A DNA stretch of 10,441 nucleotides from Pseudomonadota bacterium (GCA_023452965.1 JAEXUU010000091.1:1-10441), one strand, 5' to 3'. Positions 1-6,024 are shown, counted from the first letter of the stretch. A program made the numbers and translations. Notes: generated from the sequence alone by a model not told the origin.

Positions 1-117
1 GAGCATCACCGCAGCGGGGTCGCCGGGGGCGATGCGGACGATGATGAAGACGATCGTCACGACCGTGAACATCACCGCCAGCATGCCGAGGATGCGCTGC
101 ATCACATATCGCGTCAT
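1..117 (-). CDS. DppB-type ABC transporter permease, N-terminal fragment
   Basis: Only the first 39 codons are in the window; the gene runs off the left edge. The peptide starts MTRYVMQRILGM, has a hydrophobic segment at about residues 10-27, and continues with IVRIAPGDPA. This is the classic opening of the inner-membrane permease (DppB/OppB/GsiC type) of peptide/nickel/opine ABC importers, where the first transmembrane helix is followed by an R-x-xPGDP motif. A GAAGGGAAG ribosome-binding site lies about 10 bases upstream of the ATG. The gene follows the solute-binding protein gene on the same strand, as is usual in dpp-like operons, although 267 bp containing a palindromic repeat separate them. 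The second permease and the ATPases would be expected further left, outside the window. Family assignment is firm; the substrate is unknown. Confidence 0.88.
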   Translation of the reverse strand, partial: MTRYVMQRILGMLAVMFTVVTIVFIIVRIAPGDPAAVML

Positions 118-145
118 CGCGTGCCGATCTTCCCTTCTGTGCTTC

Positions 146-162
146 CCGGCGTTCATCGCCGG
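146..162. other. small hairpin upstream of the permease gene
   Basis: A perfect 6-bp inverted repeat (CCGGCG / CGCCGG) with a 5-base loop lies about 28 bases upstream of the permease start. It would sit in the mRNA leader of the permease. No function can be assigned; it may be chance in GC-rich DNA. Confidence 0.3.
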
Positions 163-212
163 TCAGCCGCCGTTGCAGGCGTGTTCTGCCCATCGGCGTT
201 CGAAAAACTCTG

Positions 213-317
213 GTCATCCCGGACGGAGCGAAGCGGAGATCCGGGATCCATGCCGGAGCCTTTCCGCAAGAGTCTCCGGCATGGATCCCGGGTCTCCCTA
301 CGGTCGCCCGGGATGAC
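213..317. repeat. imperfect long palindrome, dispersed-repeat type (RIME/REP-like)
   Basis: Two arms of about 45 bases form a long inverted repeat. The outer ends match (TCATCCCGG at 214-222, CCGGGATGA at 308-316). The inner arms form a perfect 18-bp stem (241-258 with 274-291) around a 15-base loop, and the middle of each arm is only partly complementary. Elements with TCATCCCGG ends and a GGAGCGAAGCGGAGA core are a familiar class of intergenic palindromes in alphaproteobacterial genomes, from general knowledge. Here the element sits between the solute-binding protein gene and the permease gene, where it would fold into a strong hairpin in the transcript. Confidence 0.75.
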
Positions 318-329
318 GCGCGCTTGATC

Positions 330-352
330 GGGAGCAGCCCGAGGCTGCTCCC
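330..352 (-). terminator. strong hairpin just after the solute-binding protein gene
   Basis: A perfect 10-bp stem (GGGAGCAGCC / GGCTGCTCCC) with a 3-base loop begins 32 bases after the stop codon of the solute-binding protein gene. No T-run follows on the minus strand, so it is not a textbook intrinsic terminator. Hairpins at this place in ABC operons often stabilise the 3' end of the binding-protein message or partly terminate it, which lets the binding protein exceed the permease. That role is an inference. Confidence 0.5.
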
Positions 353-384
353 GAAGTGCGTGGAGTTGGCTTCCTGACGATCGC

Positions 385-1920
385 TCAGGGCTTGAGCGAG
401 GCGTTCCAGAAGTACGGCCAGGGCGAGGCGGTGTAGCCGGTCAGGCGCGGCGACTTGGCGCTGAGGGCGGCGAAATCGCCGACCTTGTAGAAGGGCACCT
501 CTTCGAAGATCAGCTTCTGCAGATCGGCGAAGATCGTCTTGCGCTTCGTCTCGTCCGCTTCGGCGTTGAGCGCGTTGAGGAGCTTGTTCTTGGTCTCGCT
601 CGCCCACCAGCCGGGATAGCTGTCGGGCAGCGGGGCGATCAGGGCGGGCTCGGCCAGGAACGGGCTGTGGGTGATGAAGATGTCCCACAGGGCCGGCTCG
701 GCGCGGCGCTGCACCAACGTCGCCCAGTCGACGACCTGCAGGTCGACCTTCAGGCCGGCGGCCTTGAGATACTCGGCCGCGACCTGCGCCATCTTGTAGT
801 GGAACTCGTACTGGCGGCTGGTCAGGATCCGGATCGGCGCGCCGTCATACTTCGCGGTCTTGGCCAGCGCCTTGGCCTTGTCGGCGTCGCCCTGGTTGTA
901 GGCCTTGATGCCGGCATCGCTGCGCCAGGTGTAGCCTTCCGGGTACATGGCGCCGTCCACCTTGTAGAACTCCGGCTTGCCGAAGGCGGCAGCCAGCATG
1001 TCCTCGGCATTAAGGGCAGCCTGGACAGCCTTGCGCATGTCCTGGTTGGTCATCATGCCCTGCTTGTTGTTCATGATGAACATCGGCCAGCCGAAGCCCT
1101 GCATCAGCAACGGCTCGGTCTTGGCCTGGCCCTTCAGCCGATCGAAAGCCTCGACCGGGATCAGGTCGGCGAAGTCGAACTGGCCGGCAAGCGCGCCCTC
1201 GACACGGGTGTTGGCGTCGGGAACCGGCACGAAGCGAATCTCGTCGAGATACTGCTTGCGGGCGCCGCCGAAGCCGTCGGGCTCGCCCTGGCGCTGCTTG
1301 TAGCCGTCGAAGCGGACAAGCTGGATGTACTGGTCGGGCTTGCGCTCCTTGAGCTGGTAGGGCCCGGTGCCGATCACGTCCTTGATCGGGTTTTCCATCT
1401 TGTCGGCCGGCATGATCACGGCCGCGGAGTTGTTGAAGGCGAGCAGCGCGGTGAGCGGCGCGAACGGGGCCTTCAGCGTGATCTTGACCGACTTGTCGCC
1501 CTCCGCCTCGATCGAGGCGATGTTGGAGGCGACGAGCTTGCCGCGCGAGGCGAGCTCGGTCCAGCGCTTCAGCGAGGCGACGACGTCCTGCGCGGTCATC
1601 GCCTTGCCGTTGTGGAAGGTGACGCCCTGGCGCAACGGGATGGTGTAGACCTTGCCGCCGTCGCTGATCTGCGGAAGCGCCTCGGCCAGGAGCGGGGTCA
1701 GCGCCCAGTTCTTGTCGAAGGTGTAGAGCGTCTCGTAGAAGTGCTGGGTGATCATGCCCAGGAGATCGCCGGCGGCGACCATCGGGTCGAGCGTGTTGGG
1801 CTCGCCGATCGTGGCGACGTTGAGCGCGCCGCCCTTCTGCTGGGCGAGGGCCGGCGCCGCGGCGCCCAATCCCGCGACGGCGAGCGCGGTCGCGCCGATG
1901 CGGGCCAATTTCTTCAACAT
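385..1920 (-). CDS. ABC transporter family-5 solute-binding protein (DppA-like)
   Basis: This is a 511-residue periplasmic binding protein of the SBP_bac_5 family, which captures peptides, opines or related solutes for an inner-membrane ABC importer. A Sec signal peptide is visible (KK near the start, hydrophobic stretch, cleavage probably after ALA at about residue 26). The mature part shows family hallmarks: GEPNTLDP near residue 40, a YETLYTFDKNWALTPLLAE segment, the YTIPLRQGVTFHNGKAMTAQDV block near residues 92-112, and IGTGPYQL near 183-190. Length is normal. An AGGGAGGAAG ribosome-binding site precedes the ATG. It follows the amidohydrolase gene by 58 bp and precedes the permease gene, so it is probably in one transcript with the enzymes upstream. 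The substrate cannot be read from sequence; the neighbouring amidohydrolase suggests an amide or peptide-like compound. Confidence 0.93.
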   Translation of the reverse strand: MLKKLARIGATALAVAGLGAAAPALAQQKGGALNVATIGEPNTLDPMVAAGDLLGMITQHFYETLYTFDKNWALTPLLAEALPQISDGGKVYTIPLRQGVTFHNGKAMTAQDVVASLKRWTELASRGKLVASNIASIEAEGDKSVKITLKAPFAPLTALLAFNNSAAVIMPADKMENPIKDVIGTGPYQLKERKPDQYIQLVRFDGYKQRQGEPDGFGGARKQYLDEIRFVPVPDANTRVEGALAGQFDFADLIPVEAFDRLKGQAKTEPLLMQGFGWPMFIMNNKQGMMTNQDMRKAVQAALNAEDMLAAAFGKPEFYKVDGAMYPEGYTWRSDAGIKAYNQGDADKAKALAKTAKYDGAPIRILTSRQYEFHYKMAQVAAEYLKAAGLKVDLQVVDWATLVQRRAEPALWDIFITHSPFLAEPALIAPLPDSYPGWWASETKNKLLNALNAEADETKRKTIFADLQKLIFEEVPFYKVGDFAALSAKSPRLTGYTASPWPYFWNASLKP

Positions 1921-1978
1921 CTCAGCTTCCTCCCTGTGGTTTCTTGTCAGTCGGTGTTGAAATCAACGGCGCTTCCCG

Positions 1979-2737
1979 TCAGCGCCGGCGGATGGTCTCC
2001 ACGACATGGGCCAGCTGCTCGACCACGGCGGCGGTGATCTGCTCACCCTTCTCGCGCGTCGCCAGCGAGGGGTCGCCGACGACCCCGGTGCCGCCGGACA
2101 TTTCGTGCATGGAGCGGAACAGCGCGCCGCGGGCCGGCAGGATCATGTCGGCATTGGCCCAATCATGGGTGCCGACATAGCTCATCCCGGAGACCAGCGC
2201 CGTGCGCACGCTCTTCGGCGCACCGAGCAGCATCAGCGAGGTCTCGAACTCGCAGGCATGGTTGACCCCGGCGAAGCTGCTCTCGCGGATCGCGCCGAGT
2301 TCCTTGGCGGCCAGGCGCCACCAGGTCAGGAAGGCGACGCGGCAGTCGCGATGCTTCGTCCCGAAGGTCTCCAGCAGCACCTGGCCGATCGCCTGGTTGC
2401 CGCCATGGCTGTTGAACAGCACGATGTTGCGGAAGCCGTGGCGCACGACGCTTTCGAGGATATCCCCGACATAGGCCAGGAAGGTCTCGTGGCGAATGCT
2501 GAGCGTCCCGGCGAAATCCATGTGGTGCTCGGAGCAGCAGACCTTGACCTGCGGCAGGATCAGGACCCGATCCCCGAGCTTGGCTTCCAGCGCCTGCAGG
2601 AAATGATCGCCGATGACGGCGTCGGTCTCGAGCGGCAGATGAGGGCCGTGCTGCTCGATGGCGGCGACGTTCAGGACGACCGGGATGTCGCGATCGAGCG
2701 CGGCGACTTCGTTCGTCGTGAGGGTTTCCCAACGCAT
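1979..2737 (-). CDS. creatininase-family amidohydrolase
   Basis: This 252-residue protein belongs to the creatininase family (creatinine amidohydrolase, formamide hydrolases and mycofactocin protein MftE), metal-dependent hydrolases of cyclic or linear amides. Visible metal-site residues are Glu28 and His30 in IEQHGPHLPLETD, Asp39 at the end of that motif, His111 in FNSHGGN, and the acidic pair in HACEFETS (Glu163/Glu165). True creatininase has NGHYEN where this protein has NSHGGN, so it is probably another family member. The ATG at 2737 is preferred because the homologous region starts at MRWETL; a longer reading frame to 2848 would overlap the upstream gene and adds a Ser/Arg/Pro-rich stretch typical of out-of-frame translation. 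It begins 16 bp after the enolase-superfamily gene, consistent with an operon. The substrate is unknown. Confidence 0.9.
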   Translation of the reverse strand: MRWETLTTNEVAALDRDIPVVLNVAAIEQHGPHLPLETDAVIGDHFLQALEAKLGDRVLILPQVKVCCSEHHMDFAGTLSIRHETFLAYVGDILESVVRHGFRNIVLFNSHGGNQAIGQVLLETFGTKHRDCRVAFLTWWRLAAKELGAIRESSFAGVNHACEFETSLMLLGAPKSVRTALVSGMSYVGTHDWANADMILPARGALFRSMHEMSGGTGVVGDPSLATREKGEQITAAVVEQLAHVVETIRRR

Positions 2738-2753
2738 GGTTCTGGTCCGGCTC

Positions 2754-3902
2754 TCAGGAGATCGTGCGTTCGGAGACGCGGAAGCGGGCGATCGCGGCCT
2801 CGTCGAGGACGATGCCGAGCCCCGGCCCGTCATCGGGGATGCGCACATGCGGCGGCTCGAAGGCGAGCGGCTTGGCGAGCAGATCGTGGCTGCGGATCAT
2901 CCGGCCGAAGATGTCGCTCGGCCAGACGCAGCTCTTCGCCGCCGCGGCCTGGTGGACATACATCGCTTCGAGGATGCCGAGATCGACCTCCGAGCCGTGC
3001 CAGCAGTAGACGCCGGCGGTCGAGGCGATGTGGTCGAGCGTCTGGAACTTGGCGAGGCCGCAGTTGAAGTTGAAGCCGTCGACGGCGCCATGGGCAATGG
3101 CGTTGATCGCGTCATGGGCGCGCTGGCCCTGGTAGATATAGGGCAGCGAGACGTGCAGCACGATCGGGATCGAGGAGAAGCGGCGCAGCTCCGCGAAATC
3201 CTGCAGCATCCAGCGCGGCAGCGGGTCTTCGAGCAGCAGGACGTTTCCGACCTTCTCGAGCTCACGGATGATAGGGCGGGCATTGCCCGAGTTCTCCCAG
3301 CGCTGGTTGGGATCGAAGATCACCTTCATCCCGGGCGCATATTCCTTGATGCGGGCGCACCAGCCGGCGACGTCGTCCTCGAGGTCGCATTTGAACTTGA
3401 TGACCTTGTAGCCCTGGTCGAAATAGCGCTTCACCCAGGGGCCGACCTCATCCTGGGTGCGGTGGCTCGACCAGGCGCTGACATTGACCCGGTCGCGGAT
3501 GGCGCCGCCGAGCAGGCGGTGCATCGGCACGCCCAGCGTCTTGGCATAGGCGTCCCAGATCGCGCATTCGAAGCCGTCATATTCGCGGCAGAGCGGCAGC
3601 GGCAGGTCCTGCAGCGGCAGATCGAAGATCGACTGGCCGATCAGGTTGGCGCAGATCGCCTCCAGGCGCGGCCATTCATGGTCGCGATAGAATTCGCCGA
3701 TGCCGACGACGCCGTTCTTCAGCTTCATCCGGACGATCAGCTTGGGCAGCTCGTCGAACTGCACGCTCCAGCTCGCCTTGCCACCGACCGGCAGCATGTG
3801 CAGCGGCTTGGCGAGGGTCTCCGAATTGATGACGCCGGGATTGGCGGGGACGATGACCTCGTCGAACTGGAAGGACAGGATCGTTCCGTCGGCTGGCTGC
3901 AT
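2754..3902 (-). CDS. mandelate racemase/muconate lactonizing enzyme family protein, atypical
   Basis: This 382-residue protein is in the enolase superfamily, whose members abstract a proton next to a carboxylate with Mg2+ help. The capping domain is about residues 1-130 and the barrel follows. Visible active-site residues are the KxK pair Lys169/Lys171 (IKFKCD), metal ligand Asp197 (IFDPNQRW) and metal ligand Glu225 (LLEDPLP). Asp275 and His302 lie 27 residues apart, as in the Asp270/His297 dyad of mandelate racemase. At the third metal-ligand position, about 25 residues after Glu225, the sequence is IPIVLHVSLP, with His250 where Glu or Asp is expected. It is the first gene after the promoter near 3950 and is followed by the amidohydrolase. 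It could be a racemase, epimerase or sugar-acid dehydratase, or an enzyme with a changed metal site. Family firm, reaction unknown. Confidence 0.88.
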   Translation of the reverse strand: MQPADGTILSFQFDEVIVPANPGVINSETLAKPLHMLPVGGKASWSVQFDELPKLIVRMKLKNGVVGIGEFYRDHEWPRLEAICANLIGQSIFDLPLQDLPLPLCREYDGFECAIWDAYAKTLGVPMHRLLGGAIRDRVNVSAWSSHRTQDEVGPWVKRYFDQGYKVIKFKCDLEDDVAGWCARIKEYAPGMKVIFDPNQRWENSGNARPIIRELEKVGNVLLLEDPLPRWMLQDFAELRRFSSIPIVLHVSLPYIYQGQRAHDAINAIAHGAVDGFNFNCGLAKFQTLDHIASTAGVYCWHGSEVDLGILEAMYVHQAAAAKSCVWPSDIFGRMIRSHDLLAKPLAFEPPHVRIPDDGPGLGIVLDEAAIARFRVSERTIS

Positions 3903-3948
3903 GGCTCGGCTCGTCTTCTCATCGTTGGCGCTTGGCGCGGCGGCCGGG

Positions 3949-3976
3949 AATGTAGCTAGATTACATTTACTGTCAA
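3949..3976 (-). promoter_or_regulatory. sigma70-type promoter for the catabolic operon
   Basis: On the minus strand a perfect -35 hexamer TTGACA (3976-3971) is followed after 16 bases by TACATT (3954-3949), a 4/6 match to the -10 consensus. Transcription would start near 3942, giving a leader of about 40 bases before the enolase-superfamily gene. The -10 and part of the spacer overlap a palindromic operator-like site. Confidence 0.55.
3951..3965. promoter_or_regulatory. operator-like palindrome 1 (TGTA-N7-TACA), RpiR-type candidate
   Basis: TGTAGCTAGATTACA has the TGTA-N7-TACA form resembling sites of the RpiR-family regulator HexR (TGTAATTAAATTACA type, established knowledge). It covers the -10 and part of the spacer of the operon promoter, the expected place for a repressor. 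A second inverted repeat, GCTAGATT (3955-3962) with AATCTAGC (3975-3982), overlaps it. The adjacent upstream gene encodes an RpiR protein, which makes that protein the likely binder (inference). Confidence 0.5.
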
Positions 3977-4015
3977 TCTAGCCGGGGCGATTTGCACAGT
4001 CAGCCGCCTTCTGGC

Positions 4016-4025
4016 GTCACGTGAC
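4016..4025. promoter_or_regulatory. 10-bp perfect palindrome GTCACGTGAC
   Basis: A perfect 10-bp palindrome, GTCACGTGAC, lies about 40 bp upstream of the -35 hexamer of the operon promoter. Its position would suit an activator or repressor site. No known binder is assigned. Confidence 0.3.
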
Positions 4026-4087
4026 AGGAAGGAAACGCCCGCGGGCGCGGGGGAGACGTTTCGGCTTTTGCCAGCCTTGTTAATAGT

Positions 4088-4100
4088 CAAGTAGTTGATT
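4088..4100 (-). promoter_or_regulatory. consensus IHF-binding site
   Basis: On the minus strand AATCAACTACTTG matches the IHF consensus WATCAANNNNTTR at every position and is flanked by an AT-rich tract (AAAATTACTTATAA), as real IHF sites often are. It lies between the two operator-like sites, about 110 bp upstream of the -35 hexamer, where a bend could bring distant sites together. Binding is inferred from the motif. Confidence 0.45.
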
Positions 4101-4176
4101 TTATAAGTAATTTTAGATGGACTCAGGCGTCATCAAGCCGCGCCGTATGTCCCGGCCGGCTCTGCTGGTCCGTCAA

Positions 4177-4191
4177 TGTAGCGAAATTACC
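4177..4191. promoter_or_regulatory. operator-like site 2 (TGTAGCGAAATTACC)
   Basis: This site repeats operator-like site 1 in direct orientation: over a 21-base window (AATGTAGC...TTT) 17 positions agree. It keeps the TGTA-N7-TAC palindrome with one end mismatch. It lies 12 bases beyond the stop codon of the RpiR gene, and the centres of the two sites are about 226 bp apart. Confidence 0.45.
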
Positions 4192-4202
4192 TTTCGAGGA
4201 GT

Positions 4203-5087
4203 TCAGTCGCCGATCGGCTGCCCCTCGGTGCTGCCGTGAAGGGCGATGAGCGTCGCGCGGGCGCGCCAGAGCTTCTTCGAGACGACCTTCATGCGGCGGG
4301 CGCCGAGCAGGGTCGCGATGCAGTCGAGCAGGAAGAGCTGCCCGTAGCGGCCGCGATTGGGCATGTAGAAGAACTTCTCCTCGTCGAAGGCCTGCAGCGG
4401 CACGAGCACGCTGGCGAGTTCGGCGAGCGGGCTCGGCGGGTGGGTGACGGCAATGACGCCTGCGCCCTGGCTGCGGGCGATCTCGGCGCTGTCGAGCAGC
4501 GAGCGCGGCTTGCCGGTGACCGAGAAGATCAGGAGGACGTCGTCGGGTCCGCAGGTCGCGGCCATGACGCGCTGCTGATAGGGGTCGGCTGTCGAGGATG
4601 CTGCGACGTCGAGGCGGAACAGCCGGTTCTCGGCCTCGGTCGCGACATTGGCCGAACTGCCGCCGACGCCGAAGCAGAAGACGCGGCGGCCCTTGTCGAG
4701 CAGGTCGACGGCCGCCTCGATCGCGTGCGGATCATGCTGGGCGAAGGCCATCGACAGCGCCTGCACGGTCGCGTTGTAGACGTGCTCGGCGACCTCGTTG
4801 CCGGTGTCGGCGGGCTGCTGGCGCTCGGCGGCGAGATACATCCGGCCGATCGCATATTCCTGGGCCAGGCGGATCTTGAAATCGGTGAAGCCGTCGCAGC
4901 CCATGCGGCGGGCGAAGCGCACCACCGTCGGCTCGCTGACATGCGCCTGGGCCGCCAGGTCCCTGGTGCTGATCCGCGCTGCGCCGTCGATGTCCGCCAG
5001 AATGATCTCGGCGACATTCCGCTCGGCCCGGTTCATCTCAGGTGCTTCGACCCGCATGCGGTCGATCAGGCTGCTCACGTGGCGCAT
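4203..5087 (-). CDS. RpiR-family transcriptional regulator
   Basis: This 294-residue regulator has an N-terminal RpiR-type helix-turn-helix at about residues 8-78 (ISTRDLAAQAHVSEPTVVRF region, with GCDGFTDFK behind it). A C-terminal SIS domain covers about residues 132-232 (VFCFGVGGSS, then LIFSVTGKPRSLLDSAE and IAVTHPP). SIS domains of this family bind phosphosugars or related ligands. The ATG at 5087 gives the usual length and the expected MRHVSSLIDRMR start. A GTG at 5171 is possible, but its ribosome-binding site would be only 2 bases away and it adds 28 residues not typical of the family. The gene sits directly upstream of the enzyme/transporter operon on the same strand, with operator-like palindromes between, so it probably controls that operon. 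The effector is unknown. Confidence 0.9.
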   Translation of the reverse strand: MRHVSSLIDRMRVEAPEMNRAERNVAEIILADIDGAARISTRDLAAQAHVSEPTVVRFARRMGCDGFTDFKIRLAQEYAIGRMYLAAERQQPADTGNEVAEHVYNATVQALSMAFAQHDPHAIEAAVDLLDKGRRVFCFGVGGSSANVATEAENRLFRLDVAASSTADPYQQRVMAATCGPDDVLLIFSVTGKPRSLLDSAEIARSQGAGVIAVTHPPSPLAELASVLVPLQAFDEEKFFYMPNRGRYGQLFLLDCIATLLGARRMKVVSKKLWRARATLIALHGSTEGQPIGD

Positions 5088-5431
5088 CGTCCCAGTTTCC
5101 GGCACTCGCCGCGGTGGCGTCAGATATCTCTCGACCGGAACCAAGCAAATCCGTGGCGCGCTCGGTTCCACAGCTTCCTGCCGCGAGCGCGGCGCTTCCG
5201 GCCATGCAGCTGTCGCGCGTCGAGTATTTCGATGGGCGGACGATCAGGCAAGGGGCGCGGTACCAAGGGCCTGAAGGGCCAAGCACGCCATGCGGTGACG
5301 TGGGATGGTTTGCGCCACCCGCCACGCGCCCGCCGCGACATGGTCACGAAATGACCCGATTGGGTTCAGCCTCAGATCCCATTTCCGGTGTTCAATTGCG
5401 CGCTCATCCGCAACCGATGGAAGGAAACTCC
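5088..5431. other. intergenic region between divergent genes, no gene seen
   Basis: About 344 bp lie between the start of the RpiR gene (-) and the secreted-protein gene (+). Open frames here are continuations or shadows of flanking frames without supported starts. The only structure noticed is an inverted pair GGAACC (5137-5142) and GGTTCC (5164-5169). The spacing does not match an EcfG promoter in either direction. Promoters for both flanking genes should lie here, but no convincing -35/-10 pair was found. Confidence 0.5.
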
Positions 5432-5806
5432 ATGCGAATGACCACGATTGCCGCTGCCGGTGCCGCGTTCTTGCTGGCGGGCGCCGCCAATGCCCAGACC
5501 CGCCCGGCCGATCCGCCCGCGAGCGCGCCGCCTGCCACAGCGCCGCAGACGCCGTCGACCGCGCCGACGATCAAGTCGATCAATGTTGTGGAGCTCGACG
5601 CGCTTCCCGAGGCGACCCGGGCACAGGTGAACCAGGTTGTGGCGACCCGCACGGCGAATGAGCTGCAACAGCTTCAGAAGGCCATCGAGGCCGCTCCGGC
5701 GGTGAAATCCGCCATCGAGGCCAAGGGCTTTTCGACCCGCGATGTGGTGATGGCCGAAGTGAACGACGAGGGCGAGCTGACGGTCGTCACGAGGCGGCTC
5801 GGCTGA
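5432..5806 (+). CDS. small secreted protein, unknown function
   Basis: This 124-residue protein has a clear signal peptide (MRMTTIAAAGAAFLLAGAANA, cleavage at about residue 21). A Pro/Ala/Thr-rich linker follows to about residue 45, then a mostly helical C-terminal part containing LPEATRAQVNQVVATRT and ending in a short strand-rich stretch (EGELTVVTRRLG). The ATG at 5432 is chosen because GGAAGGAAA sits at the right distance before it; an in-frame ATG at 5417 would place that site inside the coding region. I do not recognise the family. It is one of only two plus-strand genes supported here. The layout suggests a periplasmic protein with a flexible tether and a small folded domain; this is inferred from composition only. 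Confidence 0.75.
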   Translation: MRMTTIAAAGAAFLLAGAANAQTRPADPPASAPPATAPQTPSTAPTIKSINVVELDALPEATRAQVNQVVATRTANELQQLQKAIEAAPAVKSAIEAKGFSTRDVVMAEVNDEGELTVVTRRLG

Positions 5807-5825
5807 CCGACGTGCTGTCGGCTAT

Positions 5826-5843
5826 CGGCTCCCGAAGGAGCCG
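5826..5843 (+). terminator. weak hairpin after the secreted-protein gene
   Basis: CGGCTCC and GGAGCCG form a 7-bp stem with a 4-base loop, beginning 20 bases after the stop codon of the secreted-protein gene. No T-run follows, so intrinsic termination is uncertain. Confidence 0.35.
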
Positions 5844-5901
5844 CTGCTCCCAGGTGGCGGAGGACCATTCAGCCCTCCGCCTCTTCTCAATTGGAATTAT
5901 C

Positions 5902-5971
5902 GAGGCAGGGCAGACGGGCGATAGCGTCGCCCTGCGTACTCAAGTCCTGCCTCCGGCGTCGATGATCGACG
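5902..5971. repeat. nested inverted repeats, possible structured RNA
   Basis: Three stems are packed here. An outer pair, GAGGCAGG (5902-5909) with CCTGCCTC (5946-5953), encloses an inner pair, GGGCGA (5916-5921) with TCGCCC (5927-5932), which GCA/TGC can extend. Next comes a separate hairpin, CGTCGA (5957-5962) with TCGACG (5966-5971), with a 3-base loop. The stretch lies between two convergent small genes and contains no supported gene. It may be a terminator complex, a degenerate repeat element or a structured RNA. Confidence 0.4.
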
Positions 5972-5977
5972 GATACT

Positions 5978-6016
5978 GCTTTCAGATGGCAACGCCTGGC
6001 ACTGCCATTTGAAAGC
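5978..6016 (-). terminator. 14-bp-arm hairpin after the 41-aa gene
   Basis: GCTTTCAGATGGCA (5978-5991) and TGCCATTTGAAAGC (6003-6016) are complementary at 13 of 14 positions around an 11-base spacer. The hairpin begins 9 bases beyond the stop codon of the 41-aa gene on the minus strand. Its position suits a transcript end, but no T-run follows. Confidence 0.45.
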
Positions 6017-6024
6017 GTCCGGTA

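Larger units (their letters stand above)
3903..4202 (-). promoter_or_regulatory. control region between the RpiR gene and the enzyme/transporter operon
   Basis: This 300-bp gap has no gene. It holds, in transcription order on the minus strand, an operator-like site touching the end of the regulator gene, an AT-rich block with a consensus IHF site, GC-rich palindromes and a promoter with a second operator-like site. The AT-rich block (about 4079-4121) stands out sharply from the surrounding GC-rich DNA. Individual sites are listed separately. The leader of the first enzyme gene has only a modest ribosome-binding site (GAGAAG, some 14 bases upstream of the ATG). Confidence 0.6.

Noticed and set aside
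667..2037. 456-residue open frame on the plus strand
   Set aside because: It is antisense to the well-supported solute-binding protein gene and its product is a low-complexity Leu/Val/Gly/Arg sequence with no family features; long antisense frames are common in GC-rich DNA.
2738..2848. N-terminal extension of the creatininase-family protein
   Set aside because: It overlaps the end of the upstream gene and adds a Ser/Arg/Pro-rich stretch not found in the family; the ATG at 2737 fits homologous starts.
2658..3959. 433-residue open frame on the plus strand
   Set aside because: It is antisense to the enolase-superfamily gene, which carries clear family motifs; the plus-strand product has none.
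3985..4005. Possible sigma54 promoter upstream of the enolase-superfamily gene
   Set aside because: The GG and GC elements on the minus strand are 11 bases apart rather than 10 and the surrounding consensus is poor.
4146..4176. Second promoter next to operator-like site 2 (TTGACG on the minus strand)
   Set aside because: No acceptable -10 element is found at 16-18 bases; the nearest candidate is at 19 bases and is a poor match.
5137..5169. Possible EcfG promoter at the GGAACC/GGTTCC pair
   Set aside because: The spacing from GGAAC to GTT is about 23 bases, too long for the EcfG consensus in either direction.
4236..5354. 372-residue open frame on the plus strand
   Set aside because: It is antisense to the RpiR gene and has no recognisable domain.
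5042..5431. N-terminal extension of the 124-aa secreted protein
   Set aside because: It would bury the signal peptide and overlap the RpiR gene; the ribosome-binding site favours the ATG at 5432.
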